Positions 57,501-64,000 of a stretch of 64,000 nt of DNA are shown one piece after another. The stretch is from contig CM049318.1 of assembly GCA_026874595.1 (NCBI GenBank), positions 31,156,956-31,220,955 on the forward strand. Reading direction: 5' to 3'. This DNA is from Sipunculus nudus (lineage: Eukaryota > Annelida > Sipuncula > Golfingiida > Sipunculidae). The notes below the pieces were generated by a model. The model was not told where the DNA came from and searched no databases. It saw only the letters and a list, made by a program, of their open reading frames with translations. Position numbers and translations under genes: made by a program. Within the stretch, counting starts at the first letter, position 1. Each line of letters begins with the position of its first letter.

Positions 57501-60500
57501 GGCAAAGATACATACAGAAACGCAAGTGTCAACTCACCTGCATACCTGTTATGGCACGAGGAATTTCATGCACGAATCATCAAACACACAACAACAAATT
57601 ATACAACTGACAAAACGAGCTGTTGACAAAGAACATGATCGGCGGACCACGCTGATAGAAAACAATGTGTCAGCATGCAAAGAATTTCTGCAACGTAAAG
57701 TAAATGAGCAAAACAGGAATCCGGATACTGACGGTTTGCGTAATGGCATAAAGACGCTTATCGATAAATGTATCCGAACAGTTGAAAGACACTGTGAACA
57801 TGGCAAGTTGATCATACAATGCATTTTAACATCCTGTAAGTGGTACGAACACATATGCAACAGGTATATGGACGACACTCGTGCGCTGATGGGGAAGAAA
57901 TACACAGAGGAAATGTCGCATTCTCAAACAGGCAACATGCGCAGCGTACCAGACATCATGTCTTGTGTCGTAGAACAGTTAGTTGCGGATATAGAGGAAG
58001 ATGTCACGCAGCGAATGTTGATACTCGCCGACAAACTACATCTCGACCTCATCTCCTTACATACTGAACAGATGACGTATCACGCGAACGCGTTATCGGT
58101 GCATCACACTCTCGGATGTTTAGCAAGCCTTATGGTCTTCAGTCTGTTTGACATGCAGCAGCAACGGCTGCACGACTATACACACGTAGAGGGGCGTCTC
58201 ACCGAATGTAGATGTTCTGTTCAACAAGCTGTGCAGATGTCAGTGGCAATTATGGAATATACGGAACAAAACCTGCGCAACCTTTTACAACATGATTCCA
58301 TCCCCTTCGGAACTGTAGGTTCGTATAAGGCGGATGTGCAAAACAAAAGGGAAGAACTATCCCGTATGATGATGGAAGCGGAAGATGCTTTCAGCAGGTT
58401 GCAACACACATGGCCATCAACCACAGAAATTCGTATCAACATAACCGAAAACGTCAGTCTGCAAGTGTTAAACGAGGTATATAACACGTGTAAAACGAGG
58501 ATCGATGCATACCAAGCGTTTTTGGAATTGATACAAAGGGCGACGCATCTTGACACACCAGACGAAAGACGAGAGTGTGAAGAATCGTGGTGGTGTGACG
58601 GTATGGTCGTCAGAGAACGTTTGATGACCGCGTTTGTTCGGCACGTGTCACATGACGACACAGACGACAAAGAAAACCTGAAACGCGTGCGCGTCTGGCT
58701 GGATAACATCCCTAAGGTGTACAAATGTACGCTTTCCCAAAAGGATGTCAGGCAGTTGCACCAAGAAAAAACACATAACATTTATAAAAAGAGCCAGAAA
58801 GAGAACAATTGGGGCTCTTGTGTAGAATACGATAGCCGGGCGGAATGCGACCTCCTGTTCAAACAAGTTATCTCATACCAGTCTGGAACAGGTATAATGC
58901 TCCATCCCTTCCCTGACGCATTAAGGCAACTCTGTTCCGCCTGGTTGGCAAGAGTAAACTGTCAAATGGATCAACAAGCCCGAATGCTCACAGTGTTAAA
59001 GAAAAACAATATCACGGTAGGTTACGAAACGTGGAATTCAACGCGTGTGATAATGGACGTTTGTGTGTCAGGTTACACGTACCCATCTGACCCGGGCGGT
59101 TGGTTACCAGAAGAGTGTTTAAACCACATGGTGCACGTTGTGCTGCGAACTCAACCCTCCCCGTTACAGGAACGTGTGTTAGTGCAGGCACATTTGAGCT
59201 TGCATGTGTGCATGCAGGAGGTCACGCACGGCAACGTTGACAACCCACGTTCACATTACAGCTTTGCTCACATTGACGACGTGTACGCAACCAAACCGCC
59301 CGGTGTTCCTTTGGTTGCTGTTGTGGCAAATTCCACAAGTTTAGGTTTCACGCGACTAATGCGGAAACCCGAGCCAAATACGTGTTCTAGCCTTTACGAA
59401 ATTATCGGACGGGTCTCTGCGTGGATGCATATCCGAGAACAGTCTGATGGCCACAACGAAGTAGACGCCGCAGCAGACCACATGTCCGTAGTGCGTCCAT
59501 TATTGTCAGAAGACACTGTTATGTTTCTGAATGACCCAAGTACTTTCCAAACGCAATGTACAATATTTCAACAGTTTTTCAAGGCACGCGGAGAACACGA
59601 TATCGCTTTGAGTACTAGAGAGGGTGCGCGTTACGAAGGGAACTGGTTGTTCACATGTACAAACGAAAACGACTGTTACACAGTGCCGCAATGTGACATG
59701 GACACAATATTTTGTTGCACGACAGGGTTAGCGCAAGCCGCCGGACGACAGGACAATTCGTCAGAACACATCACAGTGGAAGCCGCCTTGCCGTTCAGTC
59801 GTGAACCCCTGGATCGTATTACGACAAAACAAACTGTTTCCGTCACGGACCTAATTCCGAACGATGGCACCAGTAACACATCTGGTTTATACAAGGTCGC
59901 GCGGCACGTGTTCAGGGTACTCGAATGCGTATATCCGTTTATCACGCGACAAACATTGGAAGCATTGAAGGCTGAGCATGGACGTCAGACAGGTGTTGAG
60001 ACGCGGTCAGATGGCGTCAAGGGATGGTTGATCAGCTCACAAAAAGCCCAGGAGACTTGGCACTGCCTGTTGGTGTACGGGATCAGGTTCTGTCTGGCCA
60101 TGAAAAAAGTGAATTCCGCCAGGGCAATAAACGGTGAGCAAGACGTCGGGCCCTGGGGCGAATTGCCGACCTTTTTTAACGTGTGTGGGAGACCCGTCTA
60201 CAATTTGAAAGAGAAAGATCTCTTTCAATGGGTCAGGATGACGGACAGCATCATTTCGGACACGGGACGGACCTCACACCTTTTCTGGTTGGCAACATGT
60301 ACGGCAGCTGTCTTCGCGTTTTGCGGCTCCAATGTGCACTGGGGCCTGAAAGCCTTGCTCGGTAAAACAGGCCTCCACCACTACGTTCTGAGCAAGGATA
60401 TACCGACGCGATGGTCAACAAACAATCAGCCACGATGGGACGACCGTTTGTGCTTGCGTGTTGCCGAAACGCTAAGAGGCTTTATGGCTTATGCAGTGAC

Positions 60501-61680
60501 AGCCGGACGTATGATCGACTCAGAAGTCTTGGAAACACTGTGGGCACAACACGGCCACGGTGTCGGGTCAGTTTGGGACCACATCTTGGAAGAATACACG
60601 CACTTGCCAACGAGATGTGGAAATGAAAACAATGGTTTTCAATTCGAAGAAAGAGAGGTAGCAATGCATGAAGCAGCAGATATGCAGCGGAGTGTCCTTC
60701 AACACGTGTACGGGTTGGACAAGCCGGAAGAATACGTACAGGATGGCTCCAACGTGCGAGCGTATGATGTATCGTGGCCATGCTCGGGTACGAAAAGCAA
60801 GGCACAAGGTTGGTGCCGATTTGACGTCATCCTCTTTTCGCTCGTCACGGGTATACCATTGGCCACATGTTACGACACCGTGGCCGGCAGCAAAATACCT
60901 TTTCATCGCGAATGGACCAATTCCACGTACAACCCAAACGTGGATAGCATCATCGATCCGGCTTCTGCTTACCCTGCCCCTCTCACGGCGGACACCTGCC
61001 CAACAGATATACTCCGGTACTTCTTCTCTTTCGACCAAAGCGCCCTGCCCTTGTTTGCTGCACTTCCGAGGTCGTCCGCGTCTAGCAGCACTCACGTCCC
61101 AGTCAACAAGTACCTGGATGGTTTGAGGGGTTCGAAGTTCATTCCTATAATAAGCGTGCAGATACTTACAGACGGTCTCAACACGGACGGTGGTGAGCGG
61201 TTCCTGCCGACGGGGTACGCTGTGGCAAACGAACACAACGAGAAAGTAAACCAACTGTCGTTTACGTATGGCGAAAGGATATGCGGTCCCGTTGAAGTTG
61301 AACGGGGTTGGTTTCGAAGGGTTTACAGATTCCGCACAACAAAGGCGAGCGATGACGCGGGACTCATCCCTTGGTGTGATCGCGGTCACCTGGAGTGTGT
61401 TTCGTCGGACCAGCACCCAGAATTCCCGTTGCAGATGTACACAAAAGAAGAAGTTGCAAGGCCCAACGACAATGAAACACAGTTTCGTGTCGACGAACTC
61501 TCAGATACAGAACTACAAAATCTAAATGTACAGCAACACCATATGACACAGGGACACACAGGGTCAGAAGATGACGGCGTGTCTCTGTTTCACGAGATAC
61601 AACAGACGGAGGAGTTGCTGAATAGCAACTCGCGTGATATATCTCCGTTACCTGTCTCACAAACCGCAAGTGATATTTAA
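48193..61680 (+). CDS. Giant tegument protein (UL36-like) with C76 deubiquitinase domain
   Basis: 4495 codons to the TAA at 61680, in frame with the 5' part once one duplicate copy is discounted; no good ATG lies near its beginning. Residues 1-790 are polar and disordered, with basic clusters. A peptidase-C76-type deubiquitinase domain follows (about 800-985): catalytic Cys826 in GKQCVPNC and the Asp/His pair in YVFDSHSR (His952), as in the large tegument proteins of all herpesviruses. Next come two 67-residue acidic repeats, then about 3000 residues of mostly helical, coiled-coil-like sequence, and a globular C-terminal 600 residues. This protein links capsid to tegument and moves capsids in the cell. 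It is larger than the roughly 2200-3200 residues usual for UL36 homologues. Confidence 0.85.
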   Translation: MGQSEAGVQQVADGVYQQGGTGQPNRVPGDTADDTRELTLPTETADHIGHQNVYCAEQCEGGIDLNDILSELFGDGQSNDQGVQTQPADQGASGSVHYQHPFTEDTTFSLPSFDGEDDRKQQDDPVRKTPSDTSNVSSSTGVNTHQRPVTGLSIGQEARGEEGQLSKSDTDETESAVATIIAALEHDERHEEKKVTGDTVNGFVPCPATADGGGTSHHIEQHETDEQESIQEGKAHSTDTTVTQDPPFHSDTAQGTPMRQGQEDILQMAMNQCDIFSASDICPDNVPTAPSVTDLGENAGAQHVAPSVSAVPGDTADKDIPSEHPQHVGENEAPEQDANQHLRTVGETATPVAHTGGAEAARRIADGSPDTGACKKETRGRKGHKSVLKPSNQHSTADKQKEALRKTARRLKRNSVRLSTKILQPRVIHPTPVPDFPKRRPRRQLRVAHVDHPYSKPPGSEDEPKCIRKKRLGQRRRASSAQNDRPCQLSSRPADDTVTTPSGSEKAGERPTAEDTAGHAKNAEQTTHEENTSGARGESDQMDTTACEQRETSAEECGEMEGDDSAPSTFGDYPTRVMLCDTFEDIKTREYFQLDKGGMYSVDMTLCRPQTPNPSADHASLLAPRVRDSHTVTGAPFMQTEETQDGQEQDDASSVSLTERIQNMPATFEQSMDDSDASDDTLEQHMDESSECEGNVPISVTTMDESDGTVEDEGGVNDARRVPVNTQGKTVASRGDRPCDTETANEGRGSDKQRDMPRSDRPDETRLSSGGPPRHASQKDTTGKDASNTDACDIPPGHPVITKCVTGSFHQGDHQHFLTFSVGKQCVPNCAVALIRCSIEDPETWTTSTLDDILDAGDQLYYSIKGYPVEDAGYVCLDELPETIDCFSRSFSVVSYMYRSDLINRNDFRNTYRTLRMALCDDKGYLSSILILQDCAIAVMQKGSKYYVFDSHSRDMRGKVTPTGTSVLLGFDILAEAIKHITNLAYTLKVNGYESRLNSITENRVDAPVREQTDPVAPVHSTPRADTPVDTQQSDRVDETREEDVPSACNTGADEKMEEQDVAASEQHSGQSGAEEMEDVQGDITREETTEEDVATRPAQEQPDDGAGQPNPASACNTGAEADMEEQDVAAYEQHSGPSETEEMEDVQGDITRDEQTPPRSGEGDPGVDDLNTSTRKKLHIKSQPGKASNNRGRPSKGVTHGKMDEHAASLVKRYEEAVKVYNERRDTLAHFCAICTSKVVGNIEEVEEMKQKLTMLKTKALRARTNIPSLQGVDIPLIVKKKVERKHKINIMPNTAKATKALDKAETEAAKREKKENDQTIADMRAGLLNELRDPSVTYDDVKRNESKYQHVLPITPAEEKDAKSTVEAWMTNMADYIEYALIHIEKKAEESPSMLAEPPRGVPGIFWLHKETDTQVATGRALLEMYRVLRASAVDHNKTLIDMVDQLKAWLENASLQCVHDKIRACLETWYELDASVLDERVDAMLGQIMPQLRLMRLRIRSGTSGDDEKSLRRMKIQITDMQEDLRELLRSVYESAAQYRVTSKKNGQWHNTLTETGKKLQRELKQIEQDIAAVSARVVSLPQLRKSHRRRRNVPSTPLAETEPTEGPPSAPETASVRENQSDEVNNERHENDPLTRDETRRILTEKNTPMQVRIATIAQRCPEVKKWNTRVSKAKDDYASHKRHLEEIIKRCMGTECSSCTEAASFIQTIDELEGDGQSLRRTTKNVLMKDHGIPAGIWDELRVIAEVYAIPDLPDTEKVRTKLRAQLEKLSKQEKDAERKQLLQLVKSGQLEYARAKNVVQSLLPLQKDDVSFGKQAVEVWVNNVVKDVEIALSDYEQSCPPGCDAPPEKLPCYICLLEKPDSTGAELQELLGVCKDVYNASHNDSREDKLNRLIAWARQPGTKPILKGLRCCFKNVWNAESEELEKQINEHVSRVDEMFRNVDASYTSDESNRKNVTLLEEHIEKVSQVKKSLSWCEDKAAAWLQKLGGNQDQPFDVKGCRSDGLKKILQVLNAKNDKANALIGKLQGWKTAEHVQAQTASSPGQSSTVRGTGDDELIARTHAAQTAAAETAAAETAWLKEVLVATEQYNTSTEKTRAWIQACKTFQFENTRDIDMYKKELDQQVGVLDIHNSTLDKLRRGNCVVDGTLVASKDTTFWGNKEKEQIRFKKTEPITRTQIEEAKRVMQTKRKELEAKEKRQRREEIVRDLTASGTLTDVTSNLAQYMDTIYPLTKEEVTDLCLHCSHWTDRLTEDVERLAHAYTSGLDDGASQDAPRCIADEVPAVFGLLEHMCSDNSDKKQQYQRKCKEAETLLEIYQNLRAEQCARDTDNASRIQFLTERAWRETTPKRNSNVLLHCIIQVFNEWTDQTVRDCTETVRGSASAIQASSEDIESFSKDGMHHLITTWDQTGLDQANNQLRDSQKRLNDTLNALTAAKAAAGTHWNKGDGGFAKKLHAADKSINAAIHQIQLLNVRAEHLRQKTDMDNKHTGSDHGEPADHVTEAYNKLLTTGLSEKANLPDTILQHVNRCGPTDEVTRMLDSLFRHLARVLECPTRLQDQVRFGTKLGVKQLGTSDIPLAKRLYRLVDIVAARTGTRTTYRQELEAGHVVISGIESAGNAISHMITDRLKQSVENLYPQTPAWTSVTANLDRLHNMMEMHDMEHTKRSCMADMFETKLKYVETAAQEATTNVDNSFQSVSYALYSLRHIQNELNMLKQEIAKEPDSVNKQERVGKAEKMLKQRYISHLRKQLEGVIKDILKDAIQEMQDILVNYHLTDEHVHYQCIAHRTCNVRELLNRCYQLLQENAHWGGTDGMFTTGGTGNNVMTLLKQLKPDDVKWFDGLVGLLNKSVDATLGSTKNLAQSIRRWAFEQGEKILRSEIPADSRLDPTEDVPDLREWLDKAARMGERVQSSLSTVSWILQSQEYQYVYDLVAGTLTAFQTLALQITGSSYQTALKYADNFKQSVHAIVDRIRNDISSGHQLIVAESALFQGQPCDDVTVAGKGISVNLHNIIRHTGELQDILQDAMTIIYSFRYAHTWLIQSVYPSWNRTQSAIQDSLQRLQNEVSTYIPQYILDAWIKQLDDKSSQLFLDWLQAKIHTETQVSTHLHTCYGTRNFMHESSNTQQQIIQLTKRAVDKEHDRRTTLIENNVSACKEFLQRKVNEQNRNPDTDGLRNGIKTLIDKCIRTVERHCEHGKLIIQCILTSCKWYEHICNRYMDDTRALMGKKYTEEMSHSQTGNMRSVPDIMSCVVEQLVADIEEDVTQRMLILADKLHLDLISLHTEQMTYHANALSVHHTLGCLASLMVFSLFDMQQQRLHDYTHVEGRLTECRCSVQQAVQMSVAIMEYTEQNLRNLLQHDSIPFGTVGSYKADVQNKREELSRMMMEAEDAFSRLQHTWPSTTEIRINITENVSLQVLNEVYNTCKTRIDAYQAFLELIQRATHLDTPDERRECEESWWCDGMVVRERLMTAFVRHVSHDDTDDKENLKRVRVWLDNIPKVYKCTLSQKDVRQLHQEKTHNIYKKSQKENNWGSCVEYDSRAECDLLFKQVISYQSGTGIMLHPFPDALRQLCSAWLARVNCQMDQQARMLTVLKKNNITVGYETWNSTRVIMDVCVSGYTYPSDPGGWLPEECLNHMVHVVLRTQPSPLQERVLVQAHLSLHVCMQEVTHGNVDNPRSHYSFAHIDDVYATKPPGVPLVAVVANSTSLGFTRLMRKPEPNTCSSLYEIIGRVSAWMHIREQSDGHNEVDAAADHMSVVRPLLSEDTVMFLNDPSTFQTQCTIFQQFFKARGEHDIALSTREGARYEGNWLFTCTNENDCYTVPQCDMDTIFCCTTGLAQAAGRQDNSSEHITVEAALPFSREPLDRITTKQTVSVTDLIPNDGTSNTSGLYKVARHVFRVLECVYPFITRQTLEALKAEHGRQTGVETRSDGVKGWLISSQKAQETWHCLLVYGIRFCLAMKKVNSARAINGEQDVGPWGELPTFFNVCGRPVYNLKEKDLFQWVRMTDSIISDTGRTSHLFWLATCTAAVFAFCGSNVHWGLKALLGKTGLHHYVLSKDIPTRWSTNNQPRWDDRLCLRVAETLRGFMAYAVTAGRMIDSEVLETLWAQHGHGVGSVWDHILEEYTHLPTRCGNENNGFQFEEREVAMHEAADMQRSVLQHVYGLDKPEEYVQDGSNVRAYDVSWPCSGTKSKAQGWCRFDVILFSLVTGIPLATCYDTVAGSKIPFHREWTNSTYNPNVDSIIDPASAYPAPLTADTCPTDILRYFFSFDQSALPLFAALPRSSASSSTHVPVNKYLDGLRGSKFIPIISVQILTDGLNTDGGERFLPTGYAVANEHNEKVNQLSFTYGERICGPVEVERGWFRRVYRFRTTKASDDAGLIPWCDRGHLECVSSDQHPEFPLQMYTKEEVARPNDNETQFRVDELSDTELQNLNVQQHHMTQGHTGSEDDGVSLFHEIQQTEELLNSNSRDISPLPVSQTASDI
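51334..51655 (+). repeat. 201-bp in-frame repeat in the giant tegument gene
   Basis: Two imperfect tandem copies (the second partial) with a 201-bp period encode 67-residue acidic units containing ACNTGA, MEEQDVAA and EEMEDVQGDITR. They lie just after the C76 domain. Confidence 0.85.
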
Positions 61681-61788
61681 TGCGCAAATATACAATCAAA
61701 GTCAGACGATGACGTACAAGAACACCTGCCTCACAGGAAACAACATCGTAGTTACGAATTGTGTGATGACGTAACAATACATGGTAAG

Positions 61789-62757
61789 ATGGGCTCCGGT
61801 CCATATGCACAACAAAGGGCAGGCATATCTAGGGAAATAACAGAGTCATTTGCTAACATGAGTATAGGAGACATTCGCACTCTATCAGGTACTGCGGAAA
61901 CACAGAATGTATCATCGGATACATATGAGACGGGTGACAGGCAACGATTGAAGAGCCATTCACAGCCAAACCGTCCGTTAATTCATAAATCTAAACACCC
62001 AAATACCAGACGGCGTGAAAAAGGGTTGCGTCTAAAAGATACACAATCCCACGACAACATCATTCCTAACAGAACAAATATACCCGCCAAACCAACCATA
62101 CATGTATCCATGTTGACCGATCCCGTCCAAACTGCGCTACAACACATATCTCCATACACAAAGGTCTCTACAGAATCAAAAGTGATTGCGCCACAATATG
62201 GAGCCCCTAAAACAAAAGTACCTACAGAAACAGGTGTTACTGAGCCACAGTACAGAGCTCCTTACGCAAACGTTTCTACAAAATCAGATGTTACACAATC
62301 ACAGGAATCCGATACGTTATTGGGGATAAGCATCCACACGTCTGATGCCCGGGACACCTCATACGTGAAGGATGCAACAGGTGCACGTGAAGACCATCGC
62401 AAAAATGTTAAAAGTGAGGATACACGGAGAAAAGGCGTTCAATTCGTCTACGAAGACCAGCCAAGCCGTTCCTACCAGCGGGAGGGTCAACCGTCCACTT
62501 TATTCGGTTCATGTGAAATGACGGCCACACCCCGCTCTCCCAGATCAAGTCGCGAGTTCATTCCGGTTGACATTCCGGTTGATCGACACGTGGAACACAG
62601 GAACATGCACGTACCAACCCCTGGTGTGCAAAAGCATCAGACACAGACCAAAGGCCCTATTCAAGATTCGGAACTGTTTACGGTTTTATGTAACACCCTA
62701 AACACGATCCGCCAAACACAGCCGCTTGCGATATTACCCCCCCCGAAAAGGCCGTAA
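61789..62757 (+). CDS. Unknown protein with 18-residue tandem repeats
   Basis: 322 residues from the ATG at 61789; the frame extends upstream only via TTG. The protein is polar, basic and probably disordered. Three tandem 54-bp units (from 62158) encode 18-residue repeats of the form TKVSTESKVIAPQYGAPK, decaying in the third copy. The C-terminal third is rich in Arg, Ser and Pro (RSPRSSR; PPPKRP). Likely a tegument-like or nucleic-acid-associated disordered protein, but the family is unknown. It starts 108 nt after the giant tegument gene, and AATAAA follows at 62824. Confidence 0.55.
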   Translation: MGSGPYAQQRAGISREITESFANMSIGDIRTLSGTAETQNVSSDTYETGDRQRLKSHSQPNRPLIHKSKHPNTRRREKGLRLKDTQSHDNIIPNRTNIPAKPTIHVSMLTDPVQTALQHISPYTKVSTESKVIAPQYGAPKTKVPTETGVTEPQYRAPYANVSTKSDVTQSQESDTLLGISIHTSDARDTSYVKDATGAREDHRKNVKSEDTRRKGVQFVYEDQPSRSYQREGQPSTLFGSCEMTATPRSPRSSREFIPVDIPVDRHVEHRNMHVPTPGVQKHQTQTKGPIQDSELFTVLCNTLNTIRQTQPLAILPPPKRP

Positions 62758-62823
62758 TCTGAACGACGAGTACGACCTTATCCGGCTTTACATGAGCGAA
62801 GAATGAGGTGACCATTAACACAA

Positions 62824-62829
62824 AATAAA
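62824..62829 (+). terminator. Poly(A) signal of the gene ending at 62757
   Basis: AATAAA 67 nt after the stop. It probably also serves the giant tegument transcript. Confidence 0.6.
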
Positions 62830-62887
62830 AACAACAACAACTAATCTGTATGAGATAACAACCAACATCAGAAACATTAAATAGTAA

Positions 62888-62893
62888 TTTATT
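62888..62893 (-). terminator. Poly(A) signal of the leftward gene 62938-63798
   Basis: AATAAA on the minus strand about 45 nt after the stop at 62938, facing the plus-strand signal at 62824. Confidence 0.6.
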
Positions 62894-62937
62894 ATCTGAT
62901 AGTCTGCCGCATGTTTCAGTGGTTCATCCTCTTTTAC

Positions 62938-63798
62938 CTAATCGTCCGTGTTATGCAAAGCATCTGTTATACTGAAAGTGGTGGTCGCTGAAGGGGGCAT
63001 GGCCCACCACGTTTGGACGACTCCTCCCGCCTCGTAATTTCCGATGAGGATCTGTATTTGTGGGAAACGCTGAAACAGCAACATGTGGCGTGTGGGAAGC
63101 AGATGAACATCATCCATGACGACTACATGAAAAAAATGGGTGGCACATAATTTCAGAAGAACGGAATAAGGGACGTCTGCGCAGGTCAACCCATTGTAAT
63201 CACCGTTTGAACACATGAAGTTGTATATGTGTTGCCACATACCATTGGCCAGGCGGACAATGTCATCAGGCGTAAATGCGGAGTACTGCCAATATACAGA
63301 GTCAGCTGAGGGAACGTGGTCTTTACACACGTGGACGGTGTCATAATCAAGCAGAAACGCCATAAATGTTTCAAATACCAGCCTTGTTGGCGCGGGCGGG
63401 TTAACCATCGATAGTATGAGGCGTTTAATGGTTAAACGTTGGTCGTGGTGCAGGTGGTTATCCGTGGCCCCGTCAAGCACTTGGTCTAATGGTAATATGG
63501 TAACGTTCTTCGGACAGACGGCCTTGAGACGCCGCCATGTATCAGAACACCTTACAATCCACAGGAAACGGAAACGTGGTTCCGCCCAGGCCTTCTCCAT
63601 CACGGCTACGGATTTACCACAGCCGTCTTCCCCGATAACATGGATGCGGTCCCCAGGCTGAAACCGGTGTTCCAGCACAGCCGTTTGGTCCCTTGTCAGT
63701 TTATGTGATGTTGTGTGTGACATAACCTTACGCAGAAGTCGCCTGCCCTGAAACTCACCAGGACGCCCATGCGTCGTGTTCAACGTAGAACTCATCAT
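62938..63798 (-). CDS. P-loop ATPase resembling half of an SF1 helicase
   Basis: 286 residues from the first of two adjacent ATGs (63798, 63795). Motifs in order: a Q-motif-like KLTRDQTAVL at about 33-42; Walker A GEDGCGKS at 56-63; a motif-Ia-like strand FLWIVRCSD at about 78-86; Walker B VVVMDDVHLL with D229/D230; and a motif-III-like ILIGN at about 250-254. This is domain 1A of a superfamily 1 helicase. Motifs IV-VI, including the arginine finger, are missing because the ORF ends soon after. It may be a stand-alone ATPase, a regulator derived from a helicase, or the first exon of a longer gene. A TATATA element lies about 126 nt upstream, and AATAAA follows. Confidence 0.65.
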   Translation of the reverse strand: MMSSTLNTTHGRPGEFQGRRLLRKVMSHTTSHKLTRDQTAVLEHRFQPGDRIHVIGEDGCGKSVAVMEKAWAEPRFRFLWIVRCSDTWRRLKAVCPKNVTILPLDQVLDGATDNHLHHDQRLTIKRLILSMVNPPAPTRLVFETFMAFLLDYDTVHVCKDHVPSADSVYWQYSAFTPDDIVRLANGMWQHIYNFMCSNGDYNGLTCADVPYSVLLKLCATHFFHVVVMDDVHLLPTRHMLLFQRFPQIQILIGNYEAGGVVQTWWAMPPSATTTFSITDALHNTDD

Positions 63799-64000
63799 CC
63801 TTCCGGCGTGTTGTGATGTACCACGAAGCCGAATCTACGCTGACGTCACTCACGTCGTGCATTACAAATACGGGTAGCATTCTCAGGACAGGGTATCACA
63901 TGTACGATGAAAAACGCGACGACTATATATGTTGCATGTGGAATAAATTCAAATGAGAAACAAATGCATTGTGTTGGTATTGTGTTTATTTATTCAAGTA
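63799..64000. other. Promoter region of the ATPase gene and end of window
   Basis: Contains TATATA at 63924-63929 for the leftward ATPase gene. Two overlapping minus-strand AATAAA signals (63985-63994) probably end a leftward gene that starts beyond the window. Confidence 0.45.

Noticed and set aside
60568-61416. 282-codon leftward ORF within the giant tegument gene
   Set aside because: Antisense shadow with no start signals or recognisable domain.
1-64000. Bacterial or phage interpretation
   Set aside because: No ribosome-binding-site pattern, operons or prokaryotic tRNAs; TATA boxes, AATAAA, GT-AG introns, BIR/RING genes and herpesvirus-specific proteins point to a eukaryotic herpesvirus.

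Overview
The window reads as about 64 kb of a large double-stranded DNA herpesvirus of the Malacoherpesviridae type (viruses of molluscs and other marine invertebrates), or a very well preserved copy of one inside a host contig. The order is set by recognisable core proteins: a two-exon terminase ATPase/nuclease, major capsid protein (probable), capsid maturation protease with scaffold, gB-like fusion glycoprotein, helicase-primase helicase, and a giant tegument protein with a herpesvirus-type deubiquitinase domain. Invertebrate-virus character comes from a cluster of inhibitor-of-apoptosis (BIR/RING) genes. Gene signals are eukaryotic: TATA boxes usually 50-90 nt before the ATG, AATAAA soon after stops, and GT-AG introns.

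Layout. 1-2.5 kb: leftward unknown genes. 2.6-10.8 kb: leftward terminase, whose two exons flank a 5.8-kb intron holding five other genes, as the UL15 intron does in mammalian herpesviruses. 11.2-16.2 kb: three rightward IAP genes, the middle one with an intron and a reading-frame break. 16.3-23.9 kb: rightward unknown genes. 24.0-31.8 kb: leftward gB, a small acidic protein and the probable major capsid protein. 32.1-39.3 kb: rightward membrane protein, protease, scaffold and helicase. 39.3-44.7 kb: a gene-poor, cellular-looking island with three tRNA genes and a 3.2-kb inverted repeat built of 106-bp GC-palindromic tandem units. 44.8-46.4 kb: leftward unknown gene. 46.4-61.7 kb: the giant tegument gene, split by a perfect 410-bp tandem duplication. 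61.8-63.8 kb: a repeat-containing protein and a half-length SF1 helicase-like ATPase.

Together the genes cover DNA packaging (terminase), capsid assembly (capsid protein, protease, scaffold), DNA unwinding (helicase), entry (gB), tegument/deubiquitination, and blocking of host apoptosis (IAPs). The most notable observations are a degenerate OTU-like domain ahead of an intact C76-type deubiquitinase domain in one tegument gene, the tRNA-bearing island, and several genes broken by a single stop, a one-base frame change or a duplication. Whether those breaks are real or assembly errors cannot be told from this sequence alone.
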